Assembly: GCF_000443165.1 (NCBI RefSeq)
Contig: NZ_ATJV01000054.1
Span: forward strand, 1-49,493
Direction: 5' to 3'
Source of the DNA: Thauera terpenica 58Eu
Lineage (GTDB): Bacteria > Pseudomonadota > Gammaproteobacteria > Burkholderiales > Rhodocyclaceae
DNA: 49,493 nt
Shown here one piece after another: positions 17,763-28,910 of this stretch. The notes beneath the pieces were generated by a model that searched no databases, was not told the DNA's origin, and worked only from the letters and a program-made list of their open reading frames with translations. Position 1 is the stretch's first letter. Each line of letters starts with the position of its first letter. The position numbers and the translations under genes were made by a program.

Positions 17763-18280
17763 GTCGCGCCTTCGTGGCGCAACAGCCAGCGCTTGACCTC
17801 GAGCAGCCAGCCACCACTGCTGTGGGCAAAGCCGCCCAGGCCCTGAGCGGAGGTGACGCGATGACAGGGCACGATGAGCGGGAAGGGGTTCGCGCCACAG
17901 GCCTGACCAACCGCGCGCGCGGCACTGCCGAGCTGCCTGGCAAGCTCGCCGTAACTGCGCGTCTGCCCGGGCGGAATGGCGCTGATCGCGGCCCAGACGC
18001 GGCGCTGGAAAGGCGTGCCGCAGGCACGCAGTGGCAGCGCCAGGGCGGCTGCGGGGTCGTCGAACCAGGCGTGGAGCGCCACGGCGGCGGCACGCGCAGT
18101 GTCGTTTTCGGGTTCTTGCAGTGTGCTGTCCGGCGCCAGGAAGATCAGTTCGCTGAGTTCCGCACCGGCGCTGCGAATGCCCAAGGGTCCAAACGGCAGC
18201 GCGATCACGGCGTCAAGATCGCTCACGCAGTCAGGCACCTTGACGCAAGAGGCTGCGCCCGCAGGCGGTAGTAAGGACAT
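17759..18280 (-). CDS. ogt: Methylated-DNA--protein-cysteine S-methyltransferase
   Basis: A 173-residue suicide DNA-repair protein that removes alkyl groups from O6-methylguanine and O4-methylthymine. The C-terminal domain carries TPFQRRVWAAISAIPPGQTRSY, the DNA-binding GSAARAVGQACGANPFPLIV and the acceptor cysteine in IVPCHRVTS. No Ada regulatory domain is present, so it is of the Ogt/AGT type. ATG 18280 has GAGG seven bases upstream and follows the chalcone isomerase-like stop by seven bases. Confidence 0.95.
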   Translation of the reverse strand: MSLLPPAGAASCVKVPDCVSDLDAVIALPFGPLGIRSAGAELSELIFLAPDSTLQEPENDTARAAAVALHAWFDDPAAALALPLRACGTPFQRRVWAAISAIPPGQTRSYGELARQLGSAARAVGQACGANPFPLIVPCHRVTSAQGLGGFAHSSGGWLLEVKRWLLRHEGAT

Positions 18281-18287
18281 TTTCGCC

Positions 18288-18884
18288 TCAGCGCTCGGGT
18301 TTGAGCAGGTCTGCCTTGAGCGCGGAGTCCGCGGGGCCCTCGCCGAGCCAGATGCGCAGGAGCGCAGGATAGAAGGCCGGGTCCGCAATGTCGCTGCCCT
18401 GCACCTGGCCATTGATCAGCAGGCGGGTCGCACCGCTGGCAAGCTGGTCGAGAATGAGCTCGGTTCCCGCCTTGGCCTCGCCGCTGCCCATTATCGCCGT
18501 GAGCAGTGCATCGGTGGCGGGTTTCAAGGCGGCGAGCGTGATGCTGTCGTGGTTGCGTTCCAGGCCTGCGAGCAAGGCGTCGGCGAACTGCTTGCCCTTG
18601 AGGTCGCGGATCATGACGATGCGGATGCGCTTCACGCCAGCGTCGTCCAGCACGGCGGCGGGGCTACTCGTGGGCTGGCGCAGATAGAGCCCCATCGCAT
18701 ACACCTTGAAGGTCAGGCGTGTGCGCAGGCCGGCGCCATTGAGTTCGACGCGCGTGTTCTCCACGCTGTCCTGCGACTTGAAGTCCACGCCGCCCACGTC
18801 GATGTTCGCGAGGGCCAGACTGGCCGTCAGTACTGCGGCCGCCACGAAGAGAGCTGCGAGTGGACGGCAGATGAGGAACTTCAT
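18288..18884 (-). CDS. Periplasmic chalcone isomerase-like protein
   Basis: A 198-residue exported protein of the bacterial chalcone isomerase-fold family. A clear signal peptide covers about the first 26 residues (basic start, then LAALFVAAAVLTASLALA). Family traits are GAGLRTRLTFKVYAMGLYL, RIRIVMIRDLKGKQFADAL and the C-terminal FYPALLRIWLGEGPADSALK. No flavonoid chemistry is expected in bacteria; the role of these proteins, fatty-acid binding or other, is not settled. The start ATG 18884 has AGGAG eight bases upstream. An in-frame GTG at 18893 overlaps that site and is rejected. It sits between proA and ogt on the same strand. Confidence 0.88.
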   Translation of the reverse strand: MKFLICRPLAALFVAAAVLTASLALANIDVGGVDFKSQDSVENTRVELNGAGLRTRLTFKVYAMGLYLRQPTSSPAAVLDDAGVKRIRIVMIRDLKGKQFADALLAGLERNHDSITLAALKPATDALLTAIMGSGEAKAGTELILDQLASGATRLLINGQVQGSDIADPAFYPALLRIWLGEGPADSALKADLLKPER

Positions 18885-18928
18885 GGTGTGCACTCCTGGA
18901 ATGGGAGTTAGAGATCAGCGGCGAGAGA

Positions 18929-20206
18929 TCAGCGGCGGATTTCACCGTTACCGAACACGATCCATTTCTGGCTGGTCAGGCCTTCAAGACCGACCGGTCC
19001 ACGCGCATGGATCTTGTCGGTGGAGATGCCGATTTCTGCGCCCAGCCCGTACTCGAAGCCGTCGGCAAAGCGCGTCGAGGCATTGACCATCACCGAGGAC
19101 GAGTCCACCTCGCGCAGGAAGCGCATGGCGTGGCTGTAGTTTTCGGTGACGATGGCTTCGGTGTGGCCCGAACTGAAGGTGTTGATGTGGGCGATGGCCT
19201 CGTCCAATCCATCCACCAGCTTCACCGCGATGATGGGGGCGAGGTATTCCTCGCGCCAGTCGGCTTCGGTGGCGGGCACAAGCTTGTCGGTGCTGATGCC
19301 GGCGTCGCGCAGCAGCGCCAGCGCGTCGGCGCAGCAGCGCATCTCGACGCCCTTGGCGGCCAGTGTGCGGCCGATCTCGGGCAGATAGATGTCGGCCACG
19401 GTGCGCGCGACGAGCAGGGATTCAGCGGTGTTGCAGGTGCCGTAGCGCTGCGTCTTGGCATTGTCCACGATCGGCACCACCTTTGCGGGATCGGCCTCGT
19501 CGTCGATATAGACGTGGCAGTTGCCGTCGAGGTGCTTGATCACCGGCACGCGCGCGTCCTTCGAGATGCGTTCGATCAGGCTCTTGCCGCCGCGCGGCAC
19601 GATGACGTCGACGAATTCGGGCATGGTGATGAGCGCGCCCACCGCCTCGCGGTCGGTGGTGTCGACAACCTGCACCGCGTGTTCGGGCAGCCCGGCAGCA
19701 AGCAGCCCGGCGCGCACGCAAGCGGCGATGGCGCGGTTGGCGTGGATGGCCTCCTTGCCGCCGCGCAGGATGGCGGCATTGCCCGATTTCAGGCATAGCG
19801 CGGCCGCATCGGCGGTGACGTTGGGGCGGGCCTCGTAGATGATGCCGATGACACCCAGCGGCACGCGCATCTTGCCGAGCTGGATGCCCGAGGGGCGGCG
19901 CTTGATCTCGCTCATCTCACCGACCGGGTCAGGCAGGGCGGCAACCTGCTCAAGGCCGACGGCCATGGCTTCCACGCCCTTGGCGTCGAGGGTCAGACGG
20001 TCGATGAGTGCCGCTTCCAGACCTGCAGCGTGGGCCTGCTCGAGGTCCTGCGCGTTGGCCGTGAGCAGCTCGCTGCGGCGCGCGCGAACTTCGGCGGCCA
20101 TGGCCAGCAGGGCGGTGTTCTTGAGTGCGCTCGGGGCAGCGGCGAGCACGCGCGAGGCGGCGCGAGCCTGGCGGCCGAGGGTCTGCATGTAGGTGTGGAT
20201 GTCCAT
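18929..20206 (-). CDS. proA: Gamma-glutamyl phosphate reductase ProA
   Basis: A 425-residue NADPH-dependent enzyme of proline synthesis that reduces gamma-glutamyl phosphate to the semialdehyde. The aldehyde-dehydrogenase-like fold is seen in [36 protein letters not shown] and the catalytic Cys in [15 protein letters not shown]; the C-terminal [16 protein letters not shown] is typical. Length matches the family. ATG 20206 follows holA by about 58 bases. No proB is adjacent, so the two steps of the pathway are encoded apart. Confidence 0.97.
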   Translation of the reverse strand: MDIHTYMQTLGRQARAASRVLAAAPSALKNTALLAMAAEVRARRSELLTANAQDLEQAHAAGLEAALIDRLTLDAKGVEAMAVGLEQVAALPDPVGEMSEIKRRPSGIQLGKMRVPLGVIGIIYEARPNVTADAAALCLKSGNAAILRGGKEAIHANRAIAACVRAGLLAAGLPEHAVQVVDTTDREAVGALITMPEFVDVIVPRGGKSLIERISKDARVPVIKHLDGNCHVYIDDEADPAKVVPIVDNAKTQRYGTCNTAESLLVARTVADIYLPEIGRTLAAKGVEMRCCADALALLRDAGISTDKLVPATEADWREEYLAPIIAVKLVDGLDEAIAHINTFSSGHTEAIVTENYSHAMRFLREVDSSSVMVNASTRFADGFEYGLGAEIGISTDKIHARGPVGLEGLTSQKWIVFGNGEIRR

Positions 20207-20264
20207 CGCGGTGTCAGGCTGATCGGGCTAAACGATCATTAAAACACCGAACAGCAGGCCTGGG

Positions 20265-21275
20265 CTATGTGCGGCGTGCCAGTCGCAGCGCGAGCTGGAG
20301 GAATTCGTCCCACACGTCGCCTGCGAGCAGGCCCTTGATCATGCGGTCGATGCGGGCGGCGTGCACCAGCGCGCTGCGCAGCGCGCCCATGCTCAGACGG
20401 GCGAGGGCGCGATTCACCGCCTGCTGGCGGCGGGGGTCAAAGATGCGCTCGGCCTTGAACAGCGCCGTCAGGGGCTGGCCGTCATCACGGCCCTGGCACA
20501 GCGTGGCCAGGCTGCGGGTCTCGTGGGCGAGCGCCCACAGCACCAGCGGCGGCGCCGCACCTTCGCCCTTGAGGCCTTCGAGCAGGCGCGCGCAGCGCGC
20601 GGGGTCGCCTTCGATGACGGCCTGACGCAGTTTGTCGATGTCGTAGCGGGCGACGCTGAGCACCGCATCCTGTACCTGCTCCAGGCTGAGCGCGCCTTCG
20701 GGGTGAAGCAGGCCGAGCTTGAGGATCTCCTGGTGGGCGGCGAGCAGGTTGCCTTCGACGTGCTCGGCGATGAAGGCGAGCGCATCGGCGCTGGCGGTCT
20801 GCTTCTGCGCGGCGAGGCGACGGCCCAGCCAGTCGGGCAGGCGCTCACGCTCGGGGGCGTTGAGCTCGAGGCAGTGCGCTGCCTCCGACACCGCTTTGAA
20901 CCAGTTGGTCTTGCGCACCGTCCAGTCGAGTTCGGGCAGCGTGATCAGGGTCAGCGTCTGTGCCGGCAGGGCGGCGACGTAACGCTGCAGCGCATCGCCG
21001 CCGTCGCGGCCCGGCTTGCCGGTGGGGATGCGCAGATCGATCAGCTTGGCGCCGCCGAACAAGGACAGATTACCTGCCGCCAGGGTGAGCGCGTCCCACT
21101 TGAATCCCTGGCCGACGACCAGAGTCTCGCGTTCGTCGTAAGCCTGGCGTTTCGCCGCGGCCCGGATCGCATCGGCGGCCTCGAGCACCAGCAAGACCTC
21201 GTTGCCGTGCACCAGCCACAGCGGTGCGAGCGGCTTGTCGAGCGCAGCGGAGAGCTGGTCGGGGCGCAGGTTCAC
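20265..21275 (-). CDS. holA: DNA polymerase III delta subunit HolA
   Basis: A 336-residue clamp-loader subunit that opens the beta clamp. It begins MNLRPDQLSAALDKPLAPLWLVHGNEVLLVLEAADAIR, has the core segment WKAL-like (FKWDALTLAAGNLSLFGGAKLIDLRIPTG split over several strands) and the helical C-terminal collar domain. It lacks a functional P-loop, as expected for delta. The start lies 13 bases after the lptE stop, the conserved leuS-lptE-holA order of many betaproteobacteria and gammaproteobacteria. Confidence 0.95.
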   Translation of the reverse strand: MNLRPDQLSAALDKPLAPLWLVHGNEVLLVLEAADAIRAAAKRQAYDERETLVVGQGFKWDALTLAAGNLSLFGGAKLIDLRIPTGKPGRDGGDALQRYVAALPAQTLTLITLPELDWTVRKTNWFKAVSEAAHCLELNAPERERLPDWLGRRLAAQKQTASADALAFIAEHVEGNLLAAHQEILKLGLLHPEGALSLEQVQDAVLSVARYDIDKLRQAVIEGDPARCARLLEGLKGEGAAPPLVLWALAHETRSLATLCQGRDDGQPLTALFKAERIFDPRRQQAVNRALARLSMGALRSALVHAARIDRMIKGLLAGDVWDEFLQLALRLARRT

Positions 21276-21288
21276 GGCAGGGCGGGCC

Positions 21289-21837
21289 TCAGGCCGCTGG
21301 CGCTGCTGCGGCCAGTCGCCGCATCAACTGTTGCAGCAGGTCGTTCTGCATGTCTCTGTAGAGCAGCGTTTCTTCCTGTTCCTTGCCCAGCACCTGAGAG
21401 TCGTCGAAGGTATATTCGCGCGCTGCCGAGATGGACGTGGGGGCGATCAAGGCCTTGCCCGTCTTGTCCAGCAATTGAAAGCGCAGGGTCTGGGTGAGCT
21501 GATACTCACGCACCTTGCCGGCGCCGGTGAGGCTGAGAATCTCGCGTCCGCGCTCGTTGGCGAGAATCTGCAGGCGGGCGTCGGCCTGCGCGGCGTCCTC
21601 GGTCACGGTGGTGCTGCCGGTAGTGGCGATCAGGCGGCGCAGGCTCGCACCCAGTGCGGTCAGTTCGCTGGCACTGACGTGCAGCGTGGCGAATTCCAGC
21701 CGTTGCGGGCCGCGCAGCTTGAAGCCGCAGCCCGACAGCAGCAGGCCGCTGAGGGCCGCGCCGCCCAGCACCAGGCGGCGGCGGGAGGGTGAGCGTGCCT
21801 GGTGGTCCGGAGTCATGAGGTGATGGTGGCAGGGCAT
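21289..21837 (-). CDS. lptE: LPS-assembly lipoprotein LptE
   Basis: A 182-residue outer-membrane lipoprotein that plugs LptD in the lipopolysaccharide translocon. A basic N-terminus (SPSRRRLVLGG) leads to a hydrophobic helix and the lipobox LLSGC with Cys37, followed by GFKLRGPQRLEF, the usual start of mature LptE. I chose ATG 21837, which has TGAGGA upstream and lies ten bases after the leuS stop; ATG 21816 is possible but lacks a ribosome site. The SRRRLVL stretch looks slightly Tat-like, but the lipobox points to the Sec/Lol route. It is placed between leuS and holA as in many genomes. Confidence 0.93.
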   Translation of the reverse strand: MPCHHHLMTPDHQARSPSRRRLVLGGAALSGLLLSGCGFKLRGPQRLEFATLHVSASELTALGASLRRLIATTGSTTVTEDAAQADARLQILANERGREILSLTGAGKVREYQLTQTLRFQLLDKTGKALIAPTSISAAREYTFDDSQVLGKEQEETLLYRDMQNDLLQQLMRRLAAAAPAA

Positions 21838-21847
21838 GGCGGCGTCC

Positions 21848-24655
<2,808 letters not shown>

Positions 24656-24982
24656 TCAGAGGGCCCGGGACGAGCCGCCGACGCTGCGCTGCCAGCTGGT
24701 GTGGAAGGCGGTGAACATGTCTTCCATCGCAATCAGCGGCAAGCGCCAGGTGCGGCTGTGGCTACGCACGAAGGGCAGCACCTGGGGAGCACACAAGGTG
24801 TTGCGTTCCTGGTCCAGCAGGGCGGTGAAGGCGTCCATGCAGGCGCCCCAGTATTCGGCGTTGCCGACCCAGCCGGTCTCGGCTGTGGCAGTGCGCACCG
24901 CCTTGCTCCACAGGGCTTCTGCGCGTGCGGTCGAAACTCCGGCCTTGCGGGCATACCAAGGTAGCAGTTTGGGCGTTTTCAT
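24656..24982 (-). CDS. Conserved-looking hypothetical protein, 108 residues
   Basis: A small soluble protein starting MKTPKLLPWYARKAGVSTARAE, aromatic-rich (Trp/Tyr/Phe) and mostly helical by eye. It has the stretches LWSKAVRTATAETGWVG and AMEDMFTAFHTSWQRSVGG. I do not recognise the family with certainty. ATG 24982 has AGGAG eight bases upstream; the long upstream extension of the frame crosses an AT-rich control region and is rejected. It has its own strong terminator and a long, fairly AT-rich leader, suggesting independent and possibly high or regulated expression. Size and composition recall small phasin-like or storage-granule-associated proteins, but that is only an impression. Confidence 0.7.
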   Translation of the reverse strand: MKTPKLLPWYARKAGVSTARAEALWSKAVRTATAETGWVGNAEYWGACMDAFTALLDQERNTLCAPQVLPFVRSHSRTWRLPLIAMEDMFTAFHTSWQRSVGGSSRAL

Positions 24983-25331
24983 GATGTTTTCTCCTGAGCG
25001 CCGGGTCTCGGCGCGATGATCCTGCCGGTCTCGTGGACCTCGCCTCAGTGGCGATTGTCGTGCCGCAATATTGATCGGCGGCGTTTCCGTGGGCTTGATT
25101 CTATTGACGTTTGGTCGGAAATACTGTGAATTGGTTCCGTATCTACAGCAAAAATGTTGCCATGCACAAATGGAAAATAGCGCTTGCGTGATTGTTTGGC
25201 AAGTATTTGTGCTGCAATGCAACATCGTCTTGCATCTGACTCTGCACAGACCCATGCCACTACGGCGCGCCACCCATGAATCGAAGCTCAGGCCGGCGGC
25301 ATTACAATGCACGGCCTACGAAGGAGCGCTG
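24983..25331. promoter_or_regulatory. Divergent control region between the 108-residue gene and uvrD
   Basis: No gene is supported here. The central part (about 25080-25240) is markedly AT-rich. Close to the minus-strand gene, GCGCCG (24998-25003) and CGGCGC (25009-25014) form a small hairpin just upstream of the ribosome site. On the plus strand TACAAT (25303-25308) is a good -10 box 24 bases before the uvrD ATG, and AAGGAG precedes that start. Confidence 0.45.
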
Positions 25332-27569
25332 ATGTCCAACCTGCTCGCCAATCTCAACACCGAACAACTGCAGGCCGTCACCCTGCCTGCGCAGCACGGC
25401 CTCATCCTTGCGGGCGCTGGCTCGGGCAAGACGCGCGTGCTCACGACCCGCATCGCCTGGCTGATACAGTCCGGTCAGGTCGACCCCGCCGGCATCCTGG
25501 CGGTGACCTTCACCAACAAGTCCGCGAAGGAGATGCTTGCCCGCCTCGCGACCATGCTGCCGGTGAGCACGCGCGGCATGTGGGTCGGCACCTTCCATGG
25601 CCTGTCCAACCGCTTGTTGCGCGCTCACCATCGCGATGCCGGGCTGCCGCAGTTGTTCCAGATCCTGGATTCGGCGGATCAGCTTGCTGCCATCAAGCGT
25701 CTGTTGAAGACGCTCAATGTCGACGACGAGAAGTTCCCGCCGCGCGAACTGCAGCAGTTCATCAATGGCCAGAAGGACGCGGGCATCCGGGCGCATGCGG
25801 TCGAGGCCTGGGACGATTACACGCGGCAACGTGTCCAGCTTTATCAGGAATACGAGTCGCAGTGCCAGCGCGAAGCGGTGGTGGATTTTGCCGAGTTGTT
25901 GTTGCGCAGCTATGAGCTGCTCGAGCGCAACGAGCCGCTGCGCCGCCACTATCAGCGCCGCTTTCGCCACATTCTGGTCGACGAGTTCCAGGACACCAAC
26001 CGCTTGCAATACCGCTGGCTGAAGCTGTTTGCCGACGAGGGACGTGAAGGCGGGGCGGCGATGTTCTGCGTCGGCGACGACGACCAGAGCATCTACCGCT
26101 TCCGGGGCGCGGAGGTGGGCAACATGCTCGACTTCGAGCGCGAGTTTCGCGTGCCCAACGTGATCCGGCTGGAGCAGAATTACCGCTCGCACAGCAACAT
26201 CCTGGATGCGGCCAATGCCGTCATCCGCCACAACACCAAGCGCCTGGGCAAGAACCTGTGGACCGACCAGGGCGCGGGCGAGCCGATCCGTGTGTACGAG
26301 GCGTTCGCCGATGGCGACGAGGCGCGCTGGATTGTTGAGGAAGTTCAGGCGCTGGTGCGCGAGGGCGCGCTGAGGAGCGAAATCGCGCTGCTGTATCGCT
26401 CCAACGCGCAGTCACGCGTGCTTGAGCACCAGCTGTTTTCCGCCGCCATTCCCTACCGCGTGTATGGCGGGCTGCGTTTTTTCGAGCGCCAGGAGATCAA
26501 GCATGCGCTCGCCTATCTGCGCCTGATTGCCAATGAAGACGATGACACTTCGTTTGCGCGCGTGGTCAACTTCCCCACCCGCGGCATTGGCGCGCGTTCG
26601 CTGGAGCTGCTGAGCGACGCGGCGCGCACCTACAACACCAGCTTCTACGCGACCGTGCCGCATCTCAGTGGCAAGCCGGGCAGCGTGCTGGCGCAGTTCG
26701 TGCGCCTGGTCGAGGATATGCGCCGCGATACCGCCGGTCTGCCGCTGCCTGAAGTGGTCGATCACGTCCTCGACCACAGTGGTCTGCGCGCGCATTACAA
26801 GGCTGACAAGGACGGGCGCGAGCGCCTGGAGAATCTGGACGAACTGCTCAATGCGGCGGCCTATTTCGCTGCCGAGGTGCAGGTCAACGCGCGCACCGAT
26901 GCCGACTCCGAGGTCGATGCGCGTATGCAGGCGCACGCTCAGCTTGCTGATTTCCTTGCCCATGCCTCGCTCGAAGCCGGCGACCATCAGGCCGATCAGG
27001 GCGCGGATGCGGTGCAGTTGATGACCGTGCATTCGGCGAAAGGACTGGAGTTCAACGCGGTCTTTCTGTCCGGGCTGGAAGAGGGCCTGTTTCCGCACGA
27101 GAACAGCATCCTCGAGAGCGATGGACTGGAAGAGGAGCGGCGTCTGATGTACGTGGCGGTGACGCGTGCGCGTGAGCGCCTGTATCTGTCCTTCGCGCAG
27201 AGCCGGATGCTGCACGGACAGACGCGCTACAACCTGCGCTCGCGCTTTCTGGAGGAGATTCCGACCGAGCTCGTGAAGTGGCTGACGCCGCCCAATCCAC
27301 GCTCGGCGGCAGGCGGGGCCATGGGTGGGGTGGGGGGCGGCTATTTCAAGCCTTCCGCCCCGGTCCCGCTTGAGCGCGCGCCGCGACCAAGTTTTGCGAC
27401 CCTGCCCAATGGTTTGAAGATTGGGCAGTCGGTGAGTCATGCAAAGTTTGGTCAGGGGGTGATCGTGGCGGCCGAAGGCAGCGGGACGGATGCCAAGGTG
27501 CAGATCAAGTTCGAGACGGCGGGGGTGAAGTGGTTGCTGCTGGCGGTGGCGAAGCTGGAGGCGGTGTGA
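25332..27569 (+). CDS. uvrD: UvrD/Rep-family 3'-5' DNA helicase
   Basis: A 745-residue superfamily 1A helicase. Motifs in order: Walker A LAGAGSGKTRVLTTR near 30, motif Ia FTNKSAKEM, motif II VDEFQDTNRLQY, motif III GDDDQSIYRFRGA, motif IV RLEQNYRS, motif V LMTVHSAKGLEFNAVF and motif VI VAVTRARERLYLSF. The C-terminal ~60 residues form the Tudor-like domain (IGQSVSHAKFGQGVIVAAEGSG) common to UvrD/PcrA and absent from Rep, so UvrD is preferred. The enzyme acts in nucleotide excision and mismatch repair. ATG 25332 has AAGGAG upstream. Confidence 0.93.
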   Translation: MSNLLANLNTEQLQAVTLPAQHGLILAGAGSGKTRVLTTRIAWLIQSGQVDPAGILAVTFTNKSAKEMLARLATMLPVSTRGMWVGTFHGLSNRLLRAHHRDAGLPQLFQILDSADQLAAIKRLLKTLNVDDEKFPPRELQQFINGQKDAGIRAHAVEAWDDYTRQRVQLYQEYESQCQREAVVDFAELLLRSYELLERNEPLRRHYQRRFRHILVDEFQDTNRLQYRWLKLFADEGREGGAAMFCVGDDDQSIYRFRGAEVGNMLDFEREFRVPNVIRLEQNYRSHSNILDAANAVIRHNTKRLGKNLWTDQGAGEPIRVYEAFADGDEARWIVEEVQALVREGALRSEIALLYRSNAQSRVLEHQLFSAAIPYRVYGGLRFFERQEIKHALAYLRLIANEDDDTSFARVVNFPTRGIGARSLELLSDAARTYNTSFYATVPHLSGKPGSVLAQFVRLVEDMRRDTAGLPLPEVVDHVLDHSGLRAHYKADKDGRERLENLDELLNAAAYFAAEVQVNARTDADSEVDARMQAHAQLADFLAHASLEAGDHQADQGADAVQLMTVHSAKGLEFNAVFLSGLEEGLFPHENSILESDGLEEERRLMYVAVTRARERLYLSFAQSRMLHGQTRYNLRSRFLEEIPTELVKWLTPPNPRSAAGGAMGGVGGGYFKPSAPVPLERAPRPSFATLPNGLKIGQSVSHAKFGQGVIVAAEGSGTDAKVQIKFETAGVKWLLLAVAKLEAV

Positions 27570-27641
27570 GCGTGGGGTGAACGCGATCTGAACGCATATG
27601 GGGCGCGCGAGGCCCAGGACACGCAGGTGGTGAGTTCAGCG

Positions 27642-27796
27642 GTGGGTGGTCCAGGATGCAGGACGGGGGCAGGCAAGTCGTGGGTGGTCCGGGGCGCAGG
27701 ACGCGGGGTGTTTGCTCCGCCGGCTGCGGAACTCGCTCGCTGCGCTCGCTCAGACAGTCCTCGCCGGCTGCGCAAACGCCCCGCATCCTGTGCCCC
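27642..27796. repeat. Direct and inverted repeat block between uvrD and parA
   Basis: Two imperfect direct copies starting GTGGGTGGTCC lie at 27642-27669 and 27680-27708, 38 bases apart. The second leads into a large imperfect palindrome with 25-base arms at 27691-27715 and 27772-27796 (22 of 25 pairs match). The 56 bases inside carry GCCGGCTGCG twice and a CTCGCTCGCTGCGCTCGCTC stretch that can fold on itself. The whole is 155 bases in the gap between convergent genes. It may act as a two-way transcription stop and may belong to a dispersed REP-like family of the host genome. Confidence 0.65.
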
Positions 27797-27828
27797 TGCG
27801 GCGGATGGCGGGGGGCGGCGGAAGAGGC

Positions 27829-28608
27829 TCAGGCGCCGAAGGTGCGCGCCAGGGTGTTGTAGAGCGCGACGAATTCCTGCGACAGCTTGTGCTTCGGGTC
27901 GAGGTGGATCATGGGTCTGGCCTGCTCGTGCGATTCCTTGATCTTCACCGAGGCGGACAAATAGGGCTGCAGCACCGGCAGGCCCTCGTCGATCAGCTCC
28001 TGCACCACTTTTTGCGGCAGATTGGCGCGCGGCTGGAACTGGTTGACGACAATGCCTTCCACGCGCAGATCACGGTTGTGGTCGGATTTGATCTCCTCCA
28101 CGTTTTCCAGCAGCGAATACAGCGCCTTGCGCGAGAACTCGTCGCAGTCGAAGGGGATCAGGCAGGCGTCGGCGGCGATCAGCGCCGAGCGCGTGAAGAA
28201 GTTCAGCGCCGGCGGGGTGTCGATGAACACGCAGTCGAAATCTCCCGCCAGTTCGTTGAGCGCATCGCGCAGCTTGTAGATCTTGTAGCGTGACTCCAGC
28301 TTGCCCTGCAATTCCTCGAGCAGGGGGTGCGAGGGCATCACGTACAGCTGGTCGAAGGGCGTTGCCACCACAAAATCGGCGGTCGCGCGTGGGTTGAGCT
28401 TGAAGTTCAGCGTCTGGTCGAAGAAATCGGCGAGCGTGGACTGCACCTCATCGCCGGTGGCGCCGAGCAGGTACTGGGTGGAGTTGCCCTGAGGGTCGAG
28501 ATCGACCACCAGCGTGCGCTTGCCCTGCTGCGCGCTGATGGCCGCGAGGTTGCAGGTGATGGTCGACTTGCCCACTCCGCCTTTCTGGTTGAACACCACG
28601 CGTCGCAT
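27829..28608 (-). CDS. ParA-family Walker-type ATPase without a visible ParB
   Basis: A 259-residue deviant-Walker ATPase. KGGVGKST at 9-16 has both the signature Lys9 and Lys14, LVVDLDPQGNST is motif A', and VFIDTPPALNFFTRSALIAAD carries the Walker B/switch II region. No N-terminal HTH is present, so it is of the short chromosomal/orphan class. Such proteins position chromosomes, chemotaxis arrays or other cargo on the nucleoid. No parB or parS-like gene is adjacent, so the cargo is unknown. ATG 28608 has GGGAG upstream. It is convergent with uvrD and divergent from maeB. Confidence 0.92.
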   Translation of the reverse strand: MRRVVFNQKGGVGKSTITCNLAAISAQQGKRTLVVDLDPQGNSTQYLLGATGDEVQSTLADFFDQTLNFKLNPRATADFVVATPFDQLYVMPSHPLLEELQGKLESRYKIYKLRDALNELAGDFDCVFIDTPPALNFFTRSALIAADACLIPFDCDEFSRKALYSLLENVEEIKSDHNRDLRVEGIVVNQFQPRANLPQKVVQELIDEGLPVLQPYLSASVKIKESHEQARPMIHLDPKHKLSQEFVALYNTLARTFGA

Positions 28609-28910
28609 TCTTCGCTCCCTTCGTCAGAGTGGGCATTCTGCCAAAAAAGCGGCAGCCGAAGGGGTTTTGCGCAGCGCCCACATAAGCAAAGCGTCGTGCC
28701 AAAGGCCTGTGGCCTGCGCTAAACTTCCGGCTGGTCAATCGTGGCCATCCCGCCGCCGCCCATGGCAGCGGACACGGCGAACCCAAAAACAAGATCAGAC
28801 TTGCCCGAACATCGGAATCGCGCAACCCGTTCCGGGAATGTGCGGTGCACGCGGGCCCTGCGCCCGTTCCAACGCTTTAAACATGCCTCATTGGTACGAG
28901 GGGAGAAACC
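28609..28910. other. Intergenic region between parA and maeB, no gene seen
   Basis: Divergent promoters for parA and maeB must lie here, but no confident -35/-10 pair was found by eye. A short hairpin-capable stretch (CTGCC and GGCAG around 28637-28655) lies near parA. Before maeB there is a good GGGGAG ribosome site. Confidence 0.4.

Noticed and set aside
27691..27796. Integron attC site
   Set aside because: It has palindromic arms but lacks the RYYYAAC/GTTRRRY core sites and there is no integron integrase or cassette array.
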